Part shown: positions 1-8,896 of the stretch, piece after piece
Numbering within the stretch: position 1 is the first letter of the stretch
How the letters are laid out: every line of letters starts with the position of its first letter
Origin: Marivita geojedonensis
GTDB lineage: Bacteria > Pseudomonadota > Alphaproteobacteria > Rhodobacterales > Rhodobacteraceae
Direction of reading: 5' to 3'
DNA length: 64,000 bases
Assembly: GCF_002115805.1 (NCBI RefSeq)
Contig: NZ_JFKC01000016.1
Span: forward strand, 1-64,000
Program-made: the position numbers and the translations under genes
The notes under the pieces: generated by a model
Databases searched by the model: none
What the model was told of the DNA's origin: nothing
What the model saw: only the letters and a program-made list of their open reading frames with translations

Positions 1-156
1 CCCTAAACGTTCATCGTCCGATTGAACCTCTAAACAACCAAGTAGGGCTCTGGCAGACATCTCCTGAGCAGAAGCAGAGTACCCGTTGAACACAACGGCC
101 GAGACGAAGGCTGTAGCAGTGACCAATTGCAACTTCATAGGCTTAATGGACTCCAT
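1..156 (-). CDS. Partial secreted protein, runs off the left edge
   Basis: An open reading frame on the minus strand starts at an ATG at 156 and stays open to the window edge, giving 52 codons. The start is supported by an AAGGAG ribosome binding site nine bases upstream. The N-terminus is a signal peptide: a short charged stretch (MESIKPMK), a hydrophobic core rich in Ala, Val and Phe, and a probable cleavage site after the SASA sequence near residue 30. The mature part begins QEMSARALLGCLEV. Too little is present to name a family. It lies downstream of the helicase gene in the same direction, 186 bases away, with its own RBS. Confidence 0.6.
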   Translation of the reverse strand, partial: MESIKPMKLQLVTATAFVSAVVFNGYSASAQEMSARALLGCLEVQSDDERLG

Positions 157-342
157 GTTTAATGGCTCCTTGGCAAAGGCGATCTGATCTAAGCGCAACA
201 CATCTATAGGGTGATTTCAACCTTGTTGGATTTGATTGCCTACCTCAGACAAAGACATGGGACCCTCCAGAAAGCCCAAGAACGGTTTTGATGGGCGGAG
301 TTTGTGGTCCTCTTGGTGAAACCAAAGTTATTCGCCCAGCGA

Positions 343-3096
343 TCACCATCGCCAACCGACCAAAGCTTCCAAGCGATTCTTCCTATCGTTGGTTAGCGAG
401 TTCTTTTTGCTCCTTTGGTTGTTGACCCAACTGCCTAACCTGAATCCAGTTGCAGAAATGTATTTTTGTTTTGGCGAACCATTCCCGACTTCATTGATGT
501 AGGCCAACAACTCTGCATAGCCTCGCTCCCAAGCGGCATCACGACTGTTCCACGCCCAGCCATTAAGGCTTTCCAGAAGCTGGATTTGCTGATCGTCTAG
601 TTTATTTCGGTTGGCTCTCTGCTTTTGTATCCATTTGTTGACATCCAAACCTTTGAATGGATGTGAACCTTTGATTCCGTAAACCGAGTTTCCCTGGGCA
701 ACATACTCACGGGTCAACTCAAAAGACTCCTGCCACTTGGATCTTCTGGTGTTCCACACCCAGCCGGGCAATTTTTCCAGTTTTCGTTTCTTCTCTGCAG
801 TGAGACGCCCTTTCCTCTCATTTTGACGGTTTGTGTGAACCCACTGACCAAGCTTGAAACCGTCTCGAGAAACAAAGGCTTTTTCAACATTTGCTGTTCC
901 GAATTGCGTTACGTGCTGACACAAGTTTGCAAAACCCATTTGCCACTGGTCTTCGAATGGAGCCCATGTCCATCCATCTAGCGCTTCCAGCTTCTCGATC
1001 CGTTCTGGAAGCAACGCCTCTCTTCTCGTCCTCTGAATGTTAACAAACTGCCCTAACCTGTTGCCACTGGCGTCGACATATCTCGCTGGAATATTGCAGT
1101 GTCCTTGTGTTCGCGAGTAACCGCTTAAGAGGCCAAACCAGAACTCCCAAGACGCAGTAGTCTCCTCCACCAGTTGAACCTTGATTGCCTCTGAGAAAGA
1201 CGCATTCACGGACTTAGGCAGGTCAAACACGATCTTCTCAGGCTTGATCTCGACCTTTTCCGCCCCTTTGCGACCCATCTCAGTCCGGTAGTTGTCGAGT
1301 TCGTCCGCAAGAACCTCATCGTGTGATCTCAATGCCTTCAGAACGTCCCAAACCGGCTTGAATACACTTTGCTCGATCTGGTCTTCTGCGTTGTCCCCGG
1401 ACTCGATGAACACTGGAAGGACAATCGTCCCAACCTTCTTGCCTTCGCTCCTTCGGATGGCACGTCCGACGGCTTGAATAATGTCCACCTGACTGCCTCT
1501 TGGGTCGATAAAGGCAACCCCATCCAATGCAGGTACATCAACCCCTTCAGACAAGCATCGGGCGTTGGTAAGGATGCCCCGCTGATCGTCTTCGAGGGTC
1601 TTTAGCTTACCGATCTTCCTTGTGCGTTCCCCGGTTGGCATCGCCCCAGAGACATAGTCTGACCACATGGAACCACTGGGTCGATCCACTTCTGGCACTA
1701 ACTCAATAATGTCCGAGACCTCTTGCGAGAACTGCTTGGCCGCATTCACTCGACTGTGGAAGGAAATCACCCTCTGGAGGTCATAGTCACGGATAGCTTT
1801 GATCAGCGCAATCTTTGCCGCCAGCGATCTAGCATCTGTGTGTATGTCAGGTCTGAACTGGAGCAGTTCTCCTTGGTCGATCCACTCGGCCACCATCGGT
1901 TCATCAACACCTACGACCACAACTTGGTAGTTTGTCAGCAGATCACGTTCTATCGCCTCACCAAAGGTCAGCCTGTGTAACTCAGGTCCGAATACCTCTG
2001 GATCATCCATACTCAGGATTTCGACATCACGGGCCTTTGCGGCATCCCGAACAGACTTTCCAAAGATACGAGGCGTTGCAGTTGTGAACAGCCGTTTGTT
2101 GGACCTGATCTTCTCGCCGTCCAATACCGAGGCAAAACCAGCATCGGCCTTTCCTGCACACCTATGGGCTTCATCCGCGATAGTTAGATCGAACGAGGGA
2201 ACGCTTGTATCTCCTTGCGCTTGTGCGATGAGGTCAGATGATTGATAGGTGCAGAAGACCACCTTGGGGTCTGGTCTGGATAGGAATGCCGCAATCTCAG
2301 ATACATCAGATGTTACGGGGAACGGGGCGTCTGACGTACGCATGTCCTCCGATTGACGACCAACTGACTTGTCAGAGCAAACGTTCAGAACTTCGATGTC
2401 TTCTTTGGATGCCCAAGTCCATTCTCTCATGGTTTGAGACAGCAGGTTCAACGAGGGAACAAGAACCAGAGTGGATTTTGCGTTGAGCCTTTCCTTCACC
2501 CACAGGGTTGTAAACGTCTTACCCGTGCCACACGCCATGATCATCTGACCACGGTCGTTTGTGTTAAACCCCTTTGCGACCGCATCGATGGCTTCTAGCT
2601 GGTGATCCCGTGGTTTTGGCTTTGGTTTTGGCCCTGCTTTGGGAAGATCGGCATAGGTCTGAGGGTAATCAACGGCTGCAGCTTGCAAGTCCTTGAGCAG
2701 ATGTAGCGTCACGGATTTGTCTTGGTCTTCTGAATTGCAGACTCTTTTGGCGTTTGGGCTGATGCGATCTGTGGATGCAATCAAGAGCCGCTTGTCTATA
2801 ACCGACCTACCACTCTCACTGAGGAAGCTGTCCATGCTCTTCTTAGAGATCGAACTAGCCGGATCGTAGCACTTGGCTTGGACAGCCCAGATGTCGCCGT
2901 TGCGGTGCCTGAACACGAGGTCTATGCCACAGTCTGGACCCCATTTGTCAGGCCATTCGTCCCACAACCAAACCTCGTCCACCTGAGTTGACCACTCGGG
3001 GTCTTTCTTCAGGAACCACTTCACGAAAACCTCGAAGGCTTTGCCGTAGTTAGGCTCCTGTCTCAGTGATTGGATGAAAGTATCGAAGTCAGCCAT
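343..3096 (-). CDS. Mrr-like nuclease / DEAH-box helicase with four helicase-associated repeats
   Basis: A 917-aa multidomain protein. Residues 1-130 look like a PD-(D/E)XK nuclease of the Mrr type: E22 in an amphipathic helix, a GID at 57-59, then Q73-A-K75. A superfamily 2 helicase follows, with Walker A ACGTGKT at 188-194, DEAH at 308-311, a TATPR motif and a helicase C domain ending in an AVGRAIRR motif VI. The C-terminus (about 647-917) holds four tandem helicase-associated (HA) repeats of 65-70 residues, ending GWTW, GWVW, GWAW and GWRW. The family is known from mobile elements and has been linked to DNA processing or restriction; its role here is inferred. It is last of three same-strand genes (4715-5215, 3184-4584, then this), in DNA of lower GC than the core. 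Confidence 0.85.
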   Translation of the reverse strand: MADFDTFIQSLRQEPNYGKAFEVFVKWFLKKDPEWSTQVDEVWLWDEWPDKWGPDCGIDLVFRHRNGDIWAVQAKCYDPASSISKKSMDSFLSESGRSVIDKRLLIASTDRISPNAKRVCNSEDQDKSVTLHLLKDLQAAAVDYPQTYADLPKAGPKPKPKPRDHQLEAIDAVAKGFNTNDRGQMIMACGTGKTFTTLWVKERLNAKSTLVLVPSLNLLSQTMREWTWASKEDIEVLNVCSDKSVGRQSEDMRTSDAPFPVTSDVSEIAAFLSRPDPKVVFCTYQSSDLIAQAQGDTSVPSFDLTIADEAHRCAGKADAGFASVLDGEKIRSNKRLFTTATPRIFGKSVRDAAKARDVEILSMDDPEVFGPELHRLTFGEAIERDLLTNYQVVVVGVDEPMVAEWIDQGELLQFRPDIHTDARSLAAKIALIKAIRDYDLQRVISFHSRVNAAKQFSQEVSDIIELVPEVDRPSGSMWSDYVSGAMPTGERTRKIGKLKTLEDDQRGILTNARCLSEGVDVPALDGVAFIDPRGSQVDIIQAVGRAIRRSEGKKVGTIVLPVFIESGDNAEDQIEQSVFKPVWDVLKALRSHDEVLADELDNYRTEMGRKGAEKVEIKPEKIVFDLPKSVNASFSEAIKVQLVEETTASWEFWFGLLSGYSRTQGHCNIPARYVDASGNRLGQFVNIQRTRREALLPERIEKLEALDGWTWAPFEDQWQMGFANLCQHVTQFGTANVEKAFVSRDGFKLGQWVHTNRQNERKGRLTAEKKRKLEKLPGWVWNTRRSKWQESFELTREYVAQGNSVYGIKGSHPFKGLDVNKWIQKQRANRNKLDDQQIQLLESLNGWAWNSRDAAWERGYAELLAYINEVGNGSPKQKYISATGFRLGSWVNNQRSKKNSLTNDRKNRLEALVGWRW

Positions 3097-3183
3097 TGGT
3101 TGTCAGGTTACATGATTGCAGAGGCAAGATGTTCTCAAATCGTTCGCTATATGGACCCAGGGGCCTCCAAATGTATTGTCTCA

Positions 3184-4584
3184 TTATGGATAATACCCCT
3201 TACGATCATCCTCATGTAGAAGATCAATCCTAAGACCCCCTGTATCCTTTACCGTGATAGGAACCATGACCCTGAGGCCCGACTGTTGCTCACAGTAGTT
3301 ACAAATCGTTCCCCTCAAGGTTTGCGCAGCTACAACAACATCAGACTCTTTAACGATTAGGCTATCATGCACAGGGTATGCGGGAACGTTTTGATCCCTG
3401 AGAGCCTCAAGTGTTTGTAGGATCATTTCAGACTCATGGAACGGTAGGTACCCAGCTCCATTGATGTACCCCGAAACATCCCCCCTATCATCAAACCTAG
3501 GCTCCATGTCGTTTAATCCCGGGATGGCCTTAAGCATGGCGTCACGAAAGTGCTCAAAGTCCTCTTGGGTAACCCCTGTGTTCTTCTTGAGGTCTCGCGA
3601 TGGAGAACGTTTCTGTGGGTTGCCTGAGCCAATAAGATCCATGCAGACCCCTTTGGCCACTTCACGGGCTTTATCCATATCCTCGTAGTAGAATGTTAGG
3701 CCTGTGATCTGGGTGTAGACATCAAACCATGTGCCACTTGGGGAAAGCCCATTGAGTTTGTACCCCAGAAGGGAGTTCAAAAGGGTTGGCTGTGATCCCC
3801 TGATGTCGATCTCAACAACAGGTTCCCCATCGATTGTTGCCTGCCTCCGCTCCGGGCCACTCATGTTGGTCCACATGCCATACAAGCGTCCCCCCGAGAT
3901 TAAGCTTTCGTCATGGAATATCCGGGTAGCACAGCAGGCGGCATCCCCATTGGGAAACACGAGTGGGTGATCTGACCAATACTGGTTTTGTTGTTCCACT
4001 CGAACCTGCGCAGCCCGGAAATCATCACCAAATCGTTCCCTTGCCACCTTCTTCGTAAGTCGCTTCTTTCGATACCCATGTGCCTCCCTGTAGGCACGCT
4101 GTTGACGGCTTTCGATAACATTCACCTGCACCAACTCACATGTGGCTTCCATGAACCGTGCATCAGCCAAGTCCTTGGGGAAGGCTGCTGTGTTGACGTC
4201 ATAGACCGATAGCGTGGGGTTCGCTTTCCACTGATCCATGTCATCCTGATAGAAGCCAACGGTACCTGTGTCGGGCACAAGTGTGATGAACCCGCGCTGG
4301 GCAAAGGCATCAATGACCCTGGGACCGATATCCTTTCCTACCAAGGGATACTGAGACCAAGCAGCAGCTTTCCGGGCAACTCCTACACGCCCGTGAGAGG
4401 TCTGACAGGCATACAAGAGGGATGCGACAGCGATGGTGTAGGACTTGCCTCTTTTGCCACTCCTTGGGAACGAAAACTCCTCAAGAAACAGATCACATAG
4501 GATGGTAGCTATCTCGTTCCGGGGTTCCCTCGTGGGATGGTATCGGTGAGACATAGGTATCTTGATATCGGCATGCTGGTTCAT
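3184..4584 (-). CDS. Putative family A DNA polymerase-like palm protein
   Basis: A 466-aa protein starting at ATG 4584, with AAAGGAAG upstream. I do not recognise a named family, but the second half carries three motifs in the order and spacing of family A polymerases. VVEIDIRGSQPTLL (D260) resembles motif A, where the usual form is a D followed by sQieLR. REVAK...GSG (R307, K311) resembles the motif B helix. VPAYPVHDSLIV (H406-D407) matches the strand-HD-strand of motif C, preceded by an amphipathic helix ESEMILQTLEALRD. Residues about 50-105 could form a winged helix. There is no 3'-5' exonuclease or 5' nuclease domain, and the length is well below a normal PolA. A replication or repair role on a mobile element is an inference. 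An unrelated fold with chance motif similarity remains possible. Confidence 0.55.
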   Translation of the reverse strand: MNQHADIKIPMSHRYHPTREPRNEIATILCDLFLEEFSFPRSGKRGKSYTIAVASLLYACQTSHGRVGVARKAAAWSQYPLVGKDIGPRVIDAFAQRGFITLVPDTGTVGFYQDDMDQWKANPTLSVYDVNTAAFPKDLADARFMEATCELVQVNVIESRQQRAYREAHGYRKKRLTKKVARERFGDDFRAAQVRVEQQNQYWSDHPLVFPNGDAACCATRIFHDESLISGGRLYGMWTNMSGPERRQATIDGEPVVEIDIRGSQPTLLNSLLGYKLNGLSPSGTWFDVYTQITGLTFYYEDMDKAREVAKGVCMDLIGSGNPQKRSPSRDLKKNTGVTQEDFEHFRDAMLKAIPGLNDMEPRFDDRGDVSGYINGAGYLPFHESEMILQTLEALRDQNVPAYPVHDSLIVKESDVVVAAQTLRGTICNYCEQQSGLRVMVPITVKDTGGLRIDLLHEDDRKGYYP

Positions 4585-4714
4585 GCGACTTCCTTTCGAA
4601 ATTCACTGGGAAAAAATGGCGTTTTAAGGGGCGTTGAGGTCTCTCGGGCGGTTTACCCCTTGAAGAACCCCAAGCCCCCCTATTCGGCGCTTTCTGGCTG
4701 CTCTACGAGGCATC

Positions 4715-5215
4715 CTACGCAGCTTCCTCCAGCACATCGTCCAGTGTCTCGACGTAGGCCAGCACATGCTCCAGTGTCGGCTCGTCTTGATCTTTGAGGA
4801 TACCATTGATCTGCCAGAGCAGCTTTTGGCGTCCACCGTCCATATCGTATGGACAACGTGGGTCTTCAGTGGATCCACTCGCAGCCTGCTTCTCACGGTG
4901 CCTTTTGTTGGCTTCCCGCTTTTTGTCGTTAATCCCCTTGGACGTGGCCTTGCCCTCAGCGATAGCGATCAACTCGTAGGCTCTGGACTTCTTGATGGTG
5001 CAATAGCGTTCGAGAAACTCAGGAAACGTCATCTTCCCTTTGATCTGCTCCTTAGCCTGCAACAGAAGCAACCCAGCAGACCTGTACTGATCCTCAGCCC
5101 TGCCTTCGTGCTTTCGACCAGCTTCATCGTGACCATTGATCTGACACCCCAGATACTCAAGGGACGGGTCAGATGGCACAGTCGTGAGTGCGCAGGGATG
5201 CTCGTGTGTCTCCAT
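4715..5215 (-). CDS. Small DUF3102-like phage/plasmid protein
   Basis: A protein of 166 aa from ATG 5215; a TTG further upstream at 5275 would add 20 residues, but neither start has a convincing ribosome binding site. The central part (DQYRSAGLLLLQAKEQI, then TFPEFLERY and SRAYELIAIAEGKA) follows the pattern of DUF3102-type proteins of phages and plasmids, in which a helix is followed by a DNA-binding-like helix-turn-helix. The middle is highly basic (KKREANKRHREK) and the end acidic. It is first of three same-strand genes on the island, 130 bases upstream of the polymerase-like gene. A DNA-binding or accessory replication role is a guess. Confidence 0.6.
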   Translation of the reverse strand: METHEHPCALTTVPSDPSLEYLGCQINGHDEAGRKHEGRAEDQYRSAGLLLLQAKEQIKGKMTFPEFLERYCTIKKSRAYELIAIAEGKATSKGINDKKREANKRHREKQAASGSTEDPRCPYDMDGGRQKLLWQINGILKDQDEPTLEHVLAYVETLDDVLEEAA

Positions 5216-5723
5216 GTGGAACAGATGGGATGGCCACCGCCACACGTCAAGGGCTAGTGCATAATTGCAACACAACCTATACGTTATTCCGTGATCGCCG
5301 GGGCCGGGATCGTCTCATGTGGTGCAGACGTCATGCCTGTGAAACGTTCTCAGGTGAACCAAAAGGAGCCTTGTCATCCACTGTTACGATGCGAAAGGGG
5401 ATCCATAGCTACATTTCCCCTTACACAGTTCCACAACCCCAAAGGCCGCTCAGTTACGCTCTCCAAGCCTCATAGGACTATTCTAGGCGCCTTAGGTGTC
5501 CTTGTCGTATTGACCCTTGAACGCCCCTAATTCGGCCTCTGAGGCAAGCCTACGGCCATTCTGATGGGAATTGTGTGGGCAGGCCTCAGGTGAAGAGGTA
5601 ACCACACCTGCGAAACGGGAGTAACGCAAGAAACTTGCCCACTCGGCACCGTCGCACGCTCCGTGTGATAAGTCATGTTAATTCAACGGTTCCGTCTGGC
5701 TTAGGTTTCTTCCATCGGGATGA
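5216..5723. other. Intergenic stretch of the island, no gene seen
   Basis: About 500 bases between the DUF3102-like gene and the YbjQ-like gene. Short open frames exist on both strands, but none has a ribosome binding site, recognisable composition or family resemblance. The stretch is likely to contain the promoter for the three-gene minus-strand module. I see no tRNA, long repeat or clear terminator in it. Confidence 0.4.
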
Positions 5724-6209
5724 TCAAGCCTCTTCAATCGTCACAGCGGTTCCCGAAGCAACCAGTATTACCATGGTCCCCACGGCACTCAATTCCACGT
5801 AGTCCAGATCAACGCCAACAACCGCATTGGCACCAACCTCATAAGCCTCCTTTTTGAGTTCATACAAAGTAGTGCGGCGGGCGTCTCTTAGGGTATTTTG
5901 TACAGCCTCAGATCTCCCACCTACGATGTCACGAACACTGGCAAACAGATCCTTGAATATGTGCATACCAAAAGCACATTCAGCGGTTACAACTTCGATA
6001 CGTTTGGTGATACTAATGCCCTGCGGATAAGCCTCCGTGGTTAGCATTATGGCTTCGATTGCTGCGTTAAGCTGTGCATGTTCAAGTTTCCTCTGCTTGA
6101 CTTGATCAGGCGAACTGGTGCCGACACTTTCAAGAAAGCACTCTTGGCACATCCCTCGGTTTCCACCGAATAGACCAAGTTCCTTTCCGCATACCGAACA
6201 ACTAGCCAT
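5724..6209 (-). CDS. YbjQ/UPF0145 family protein with N-terminal zinc ribbon
   Basis: A 161-aa protein. Residues 1-30 are a zinc-ribbon-like knuckle pair, C4-x2-C7 and C21-x2-C24. Residues about 55-158 are a YbjQ (UPF0145) domain, recognised by a stretch starting TTEAYPQG, the block [13 protein letters not shown], the helix with [28 protein letters not shown] written in family style, and the terminal SGTAV. YbjQ domains form pentamers and are often called putative heavy-metal-binding; their biochemical function is unknown. Most family members are about 105 aa and lack the ribbon. The gene is 22 bases downstream of another cysteine-rich small protein on the same strand, so the two are probably cotranscribed. 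Confidence 0.8.
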   Translation of the reverse strand: MASCSVCGKELGLFGGNRGMCQECFLESVGTSSPDQVKQRKLEHAQLNAAIEAIMLTTEAYPQGISITKRIEVVTAECAFGMHIFKDLFASVRDIVGGRSEAVQNTLRDARRTTLYELKKEAYEVGANAVVGVDLDYVELSAVGTMVILVASGTAVTIEEA

Positions 6210-6231
6210 GCCCTACCTCCCATTTCGCTAG

Positions 6232-6516
6232 TCACTCTTTCATCTCAATAGACATCCTACCAGTGGGCTTCGGATGTTTGTTTCCCTGTTCCCCACCAAG
6301 CAGCGCGTCACCAGAGCCACCCACGTACACGATCCTGAACTCAGCCTCCCCAAGGGCTTTGCACTGGCTACAGCGACACTTGCTTACCGCGTGGTGTACA
6401 CTGGCCTCTCTTCCAAGACGTTCAATGAGCAAAGTCACAGGGATGAGACTCGTGTGTCCGCAAACGCCACAGGTGAGGGCTAGGTGGTTGTTCGTGATCG
6501 AAGCAAGGCGGGTCAT
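6232..6516 (-). CDS. Small cysteine-rich (zinc-ribbon-like) hypothetical protein
   Basis: A 94-aa protein from ATG 6516; a TTG at 6555 would add 13 residues. It has C16-x2-C19 and a second cluster C47-x-C49-x2-C52, a layout suited to one zinc ion. The first half is otherwise ordinary and the tail is polar and probably disordered (Gly, Lys, Pro rich). I cannot assign a family. It precedes the YbjQ/zinc-ribbon gene by 22 bases on the same strand. Both end the low-GC island on its right side, and the start is followed upstream by a pair of direct repeats that may be its operator. Confidence 0.55.
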   Translation of the reverse strand: MTRLASITNNHLALTCGVCGHTSLIPVTLLIERLGREASVHHAVSKCRCSQCKALGEAEFRIVYVGGSGDALLGGEQGNKHPKPTGRMSIEMKE

Positions 6517-6556
6517 GGGAGTGACGAAGGTGAGGCACGGGTGACTCGCTGTCAAA

Positions 6557-6590
6557 TGGACCCTATAGAAAACACCCCTGTGGACCCTAT
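6557..6590. repeat. Two direct copies of TGGACCCTAT, 24 bases apart
   Basis: TGGACCCTAT occurs at 6557-6566 and again at 6581-6590, in an AT-richer stretch just upstream of the small cysteine-rich gene and at the right edge of the island. The 24-base spacing (about two helical turns) suits an operator or promoter-associated repeat. A related TGGACCC lies at 3152-3158 in the gap between the helicase and polymerase-like genes. The function is unknown. Confidence 0.4.
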
Positions 6591-6710
6591 GTAATTGCCT
6601 AACATATTGAAAAATAGTGATCGTGTACGAACCATTTGTTAAGACTCTGGGCCAAATTGCGGCCCGCCCGTGCTAGCGTTCGCGCGGGAATAACGGGTGG
6701 GACATGAAGG

Positions 6711-7286
6711 ATGATCGGCAATCCACTGACCGACATGCGTCTGCGGCTGCATGGAACGCAGGCGTTACGGACTATCGAGAGCTATTGGACCGGGCTGGCG
6801 TGCGGCGGACACCTCCCGCGCAGGTCACAGATTGATCCGGCCGCCATTCAGGATGCCTTGGAATACGCATTCCTGGCAGATCGTATCGGCGCGTGCCACG
6901 CGCGGCTGCGTGTCGCCGGGGGTGCCGTGGCGCAGGTGTTCGGTGAGGACGTGGCGGGGGTTCTGCTGTCAATGATCCTCACACCCTCGGCCCGGTCGCG
7001 GTTCGATGCCGGACTGCGCGACTGTTTTGAGACGGGTCAAAGCCTTGAGATCGAGCTTTGCGCCTCCCAAAGATCGATCACCGCGCGCATGACTCTCTAT
7101 CCGCTGTGCAACGAAGAGGCACGGGTGATGCACCTGCTGGGCTGCCTTGTCGTGTCCGGTGCCGGACCCGCGGCACCGGTCCGGTTTGATGACGTGGCGA
7201 TTGTTGCCAGCGAGAGGCCGAAACGATTGAGGTGTGAAACACCACGCCCCAGGTTGCGCCTCGTGGTCGACAATGGGCGACCTTGA
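6711..7286 (+). CDS. PAS_5-type PAS domain protein
   Basis: A 191-aa protein starting at ATG 6711, with GAAGG directly in front. The body matches the short alphaproteobacterial PAS_5 family: an opening IESYWTGLACGGHLPRRSQIDPAAIQDAL, here split over residues 22-50, then a PAS-like core with ARLRVAGGAVAQVFGEDVAG and a strand pair near 120-150. These proteins are stand-alone sensory or binding domains with no attached output. Ligand and role are unknown. The last 30 residues are basic and probably disordered. The gene converges on the DAHP synthase gene across a hairpin at about 7311-7338. Confidence 0.75.
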   Translation: MIGNPLTDMRLRLHGTQALRTIESYWTGLACGGHLPRRSQIDPAAIQDALEYAFLADRIGACHARLRVAGGAVAQVFGEDVAGVLLSMILTPSARSRFDAGLRDCFETGQSLEIELCASQRSITARMTLYPLCNEEARVMHLLGCLVVSGAGPAAPVRFDDVAIVASERPKRLRCETPRPRLRLVVDNGRP

Positions 7287-7310
7287 AGAGTGGGTGACCT
7301 GGAAACAGGA

Positions 7311-7338
7311 AGGGGCGCACCGATCCGGCGCGCCTTTT
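7311..7338. terminator. Bidirectional terminator-like hairpin
   Basis: A GGCGC arm at 7314-7318 pairs with GCGCC at 7330-7334, followed by TTTT. It separates the convergent PAS_5 and DAHP synthase genes. The stem is short, so confidence is moderate. Confidence 0.45.
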
Positions 7339-7357
7339 CAAATCGTTTTTGCGGGGA

Positions 7358-8728
7358 TCAGCCCGCTTTTGCTGCCGACTGTGCCTCGCGCCGCGAGGTC
7401 AGTTCCTCAGCCACGAGGAAGGCCAGTTCCAGAGATTGCGATGCGTTGAGACGCGGATCGCAGGCTGTGTGGTAGCGGTCGCTCAGATCTTCCTCGCTCA
7501 CCGCCCGGACACCTCCGGTGCATTCGGTCACATCTTGACCGGTCATCTCGAAATGCACACCACCGGGAACGGTGCCCTCGGCATTGTGAACCGCGAAGAA
7601 TTCCTTGACCTCGCGCAGAACCGCATCGAACGGACGGGTCTTGTACCCGGTGGACGACTTGATCGTGTTGCCGTGCATCGGATCACAGACCCAAGTTACG
7701 TTGGCCCCTTCTTCGGCCACGGTCTTGATCAAACGCGGCAGATGCTCGGCCACCTTGCCCGCACCGAACCGCGCGATCAGCGTCAGCTTGCCCGCTTCGT
7801 TCTCGGGGTTCAGTTTTGCCATCAGGACCTTGAGATCTTCGGCTGTTGTGGTCGGCCCGCACTTGAGCCCCACCGGGTTCAGAACGCCGCGTGCGAATTC
7901 CACATGCGCGCCATCCGGCTGACGGGTGCGGTCGCCGATCCAGATCATGTGACCGGAGCCGGCCAACCACTTGCCGGAGGTCGAATCCTGACGCGTCAGC
8001 GCTTCTTCATACTCGAGCAGCAGCGATTCATGGCTGGTGTAGAAATCCACCGTCTGCAGCGACGGTTCGCGGTCGGAATCAAGACCGGCGGCCTTCATGA
8101 AATCCAGCGTGTCGCTGATCCGGTTCGCCATGTCGCGGTACTTTTCCGATTCCTCGCGGTCGGTGAAGCCAAGCGTCCACTGGTGCACCTGATGCACATC
8201 GGCATAACCACCGGTCGAGAACGCGCGCAGCAGGTTCAGCGTTGCGGCCGCCTGCGTATAGGCCTGCAGCATCTTCGCCGGATCGGGAATCCGTGCTTCG
8301 GGTGTGAAGGCCAGTTCGTTGATGATGTCGCCGCGGTAGCTGGGCAGCTCCACACCATCCACAACTTCGGTCGGCGCGGACCGCGGCTTGGCGAACTGAC
8401 CGGCCATCCGGCCCACCTTGACCACGGGCACCTTGGCGCCGAAGGTCAGGACCATCGCCATCTGTAACATCACCTTGAAGGTGTCGCGAATGGAGTTCGC
8501 GCTGAACTGATCGAAGGCTTCGGCGCAATCGCCGCCCTGAAGCAGGAACGCCTCGCCGCGCGATGCCGCACCCAGCGCTTTTTTCAACTTTCGCGCTTCG
8601 CCCGCAAAGACCAGCGGCGGATACTTCGACAGCTGGGCCTCGACAGCCTCCAGCTTTGCCTGATCCGTATACTCAGGCATCTGCACCCGCGGTTTCGCGC
8701 GCCAGCCTGATTTTTGCCACTCGGTCAT
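7358..8728 (-). CDS. Class II 3-deoxy-7-phosphoheptulonate (DAHP) synthase
   Basis: First enzyme of the shikimate pathway: condenses phosphoenolpyruvate and erythrose 4-phosphate. The protein has 456 aa from the ATG at 8728, where GGAG lies about ten bases upstream; longer versions of the frame lack support. Class II (plant/Mycobacterium type) hallmarks are visible: [10 protein letters not shown] near 63-72, [14 protein letters not shown] at 104-117, [18 protein letters not shown] and [15 protein letters not shown] near the C-terminus. The conserved Cys of GGDC and the DPMHG histidine are metal-site residues in this family. It stands alone, divergent from a GlxA-type regulator. aroQ and trpE of the same pathway lie elsewhere in the window. 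Confidence 0.95.
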   Translation of the reverse strand: MTEWQKSGWRAKPRVQMPEYTDQAKLEAVEAQLSKYPPLVFAGEARKLKKALGAASRGEAFLLQGGDCAEAFDQFSANSIRDTFKVMLQMAMVLTFGAKVPVVKVGRMAGQFAKPRSAPTEVVDGVELPSYRGDIINELAFTPEARIPDPAKMLQAYTQAAATLNLLRAFSTGGYADVHQVHQWTLGFTDREESEKYRDMANRISDTLDFMKAAGLDSDREPSLQTVDFYTSHESLLLEYEEALTRQDSTSGKWLAGSGHMIWIGDRTRQPDGAHVEFARGVLNPVGLKCGPTTTAEDLKVLMAKLNPENEAGKLTLIARFGAGKVAEHLPRLIKTVAEEGANVTWVCDPMHGNTIKSSTGYKTRPFDAVLREVKEFFAVHNAEGTVPGGVHFEMTGQDVTECTGGVRAVSEEDLSDRYHTACDPRLNASQSLELAFLVAEELTSRREAQSAAKAG

Positions 8729-8896
8729 CGTCTCTACTCCGGTCAATCCAAGTAAGTTAGCGTTAGCGGGCCCGCTATACAGAAACCGCTCCGGTCTGAC
8801 CAGTAAGGAATCGCCCCCGATGCCTTGACCCCGGGCGTCACTTCTGACCTTGTGACCTGCAACGTGCCGAAGAGCACAGCCGAAGGTCACTTGAAT

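Noticed and set aside
5276-5560. Short plus-strand frames in the island gap
   Set aside because: No ribosome binding site, no family resemblance, and composition like non-coding DNA.
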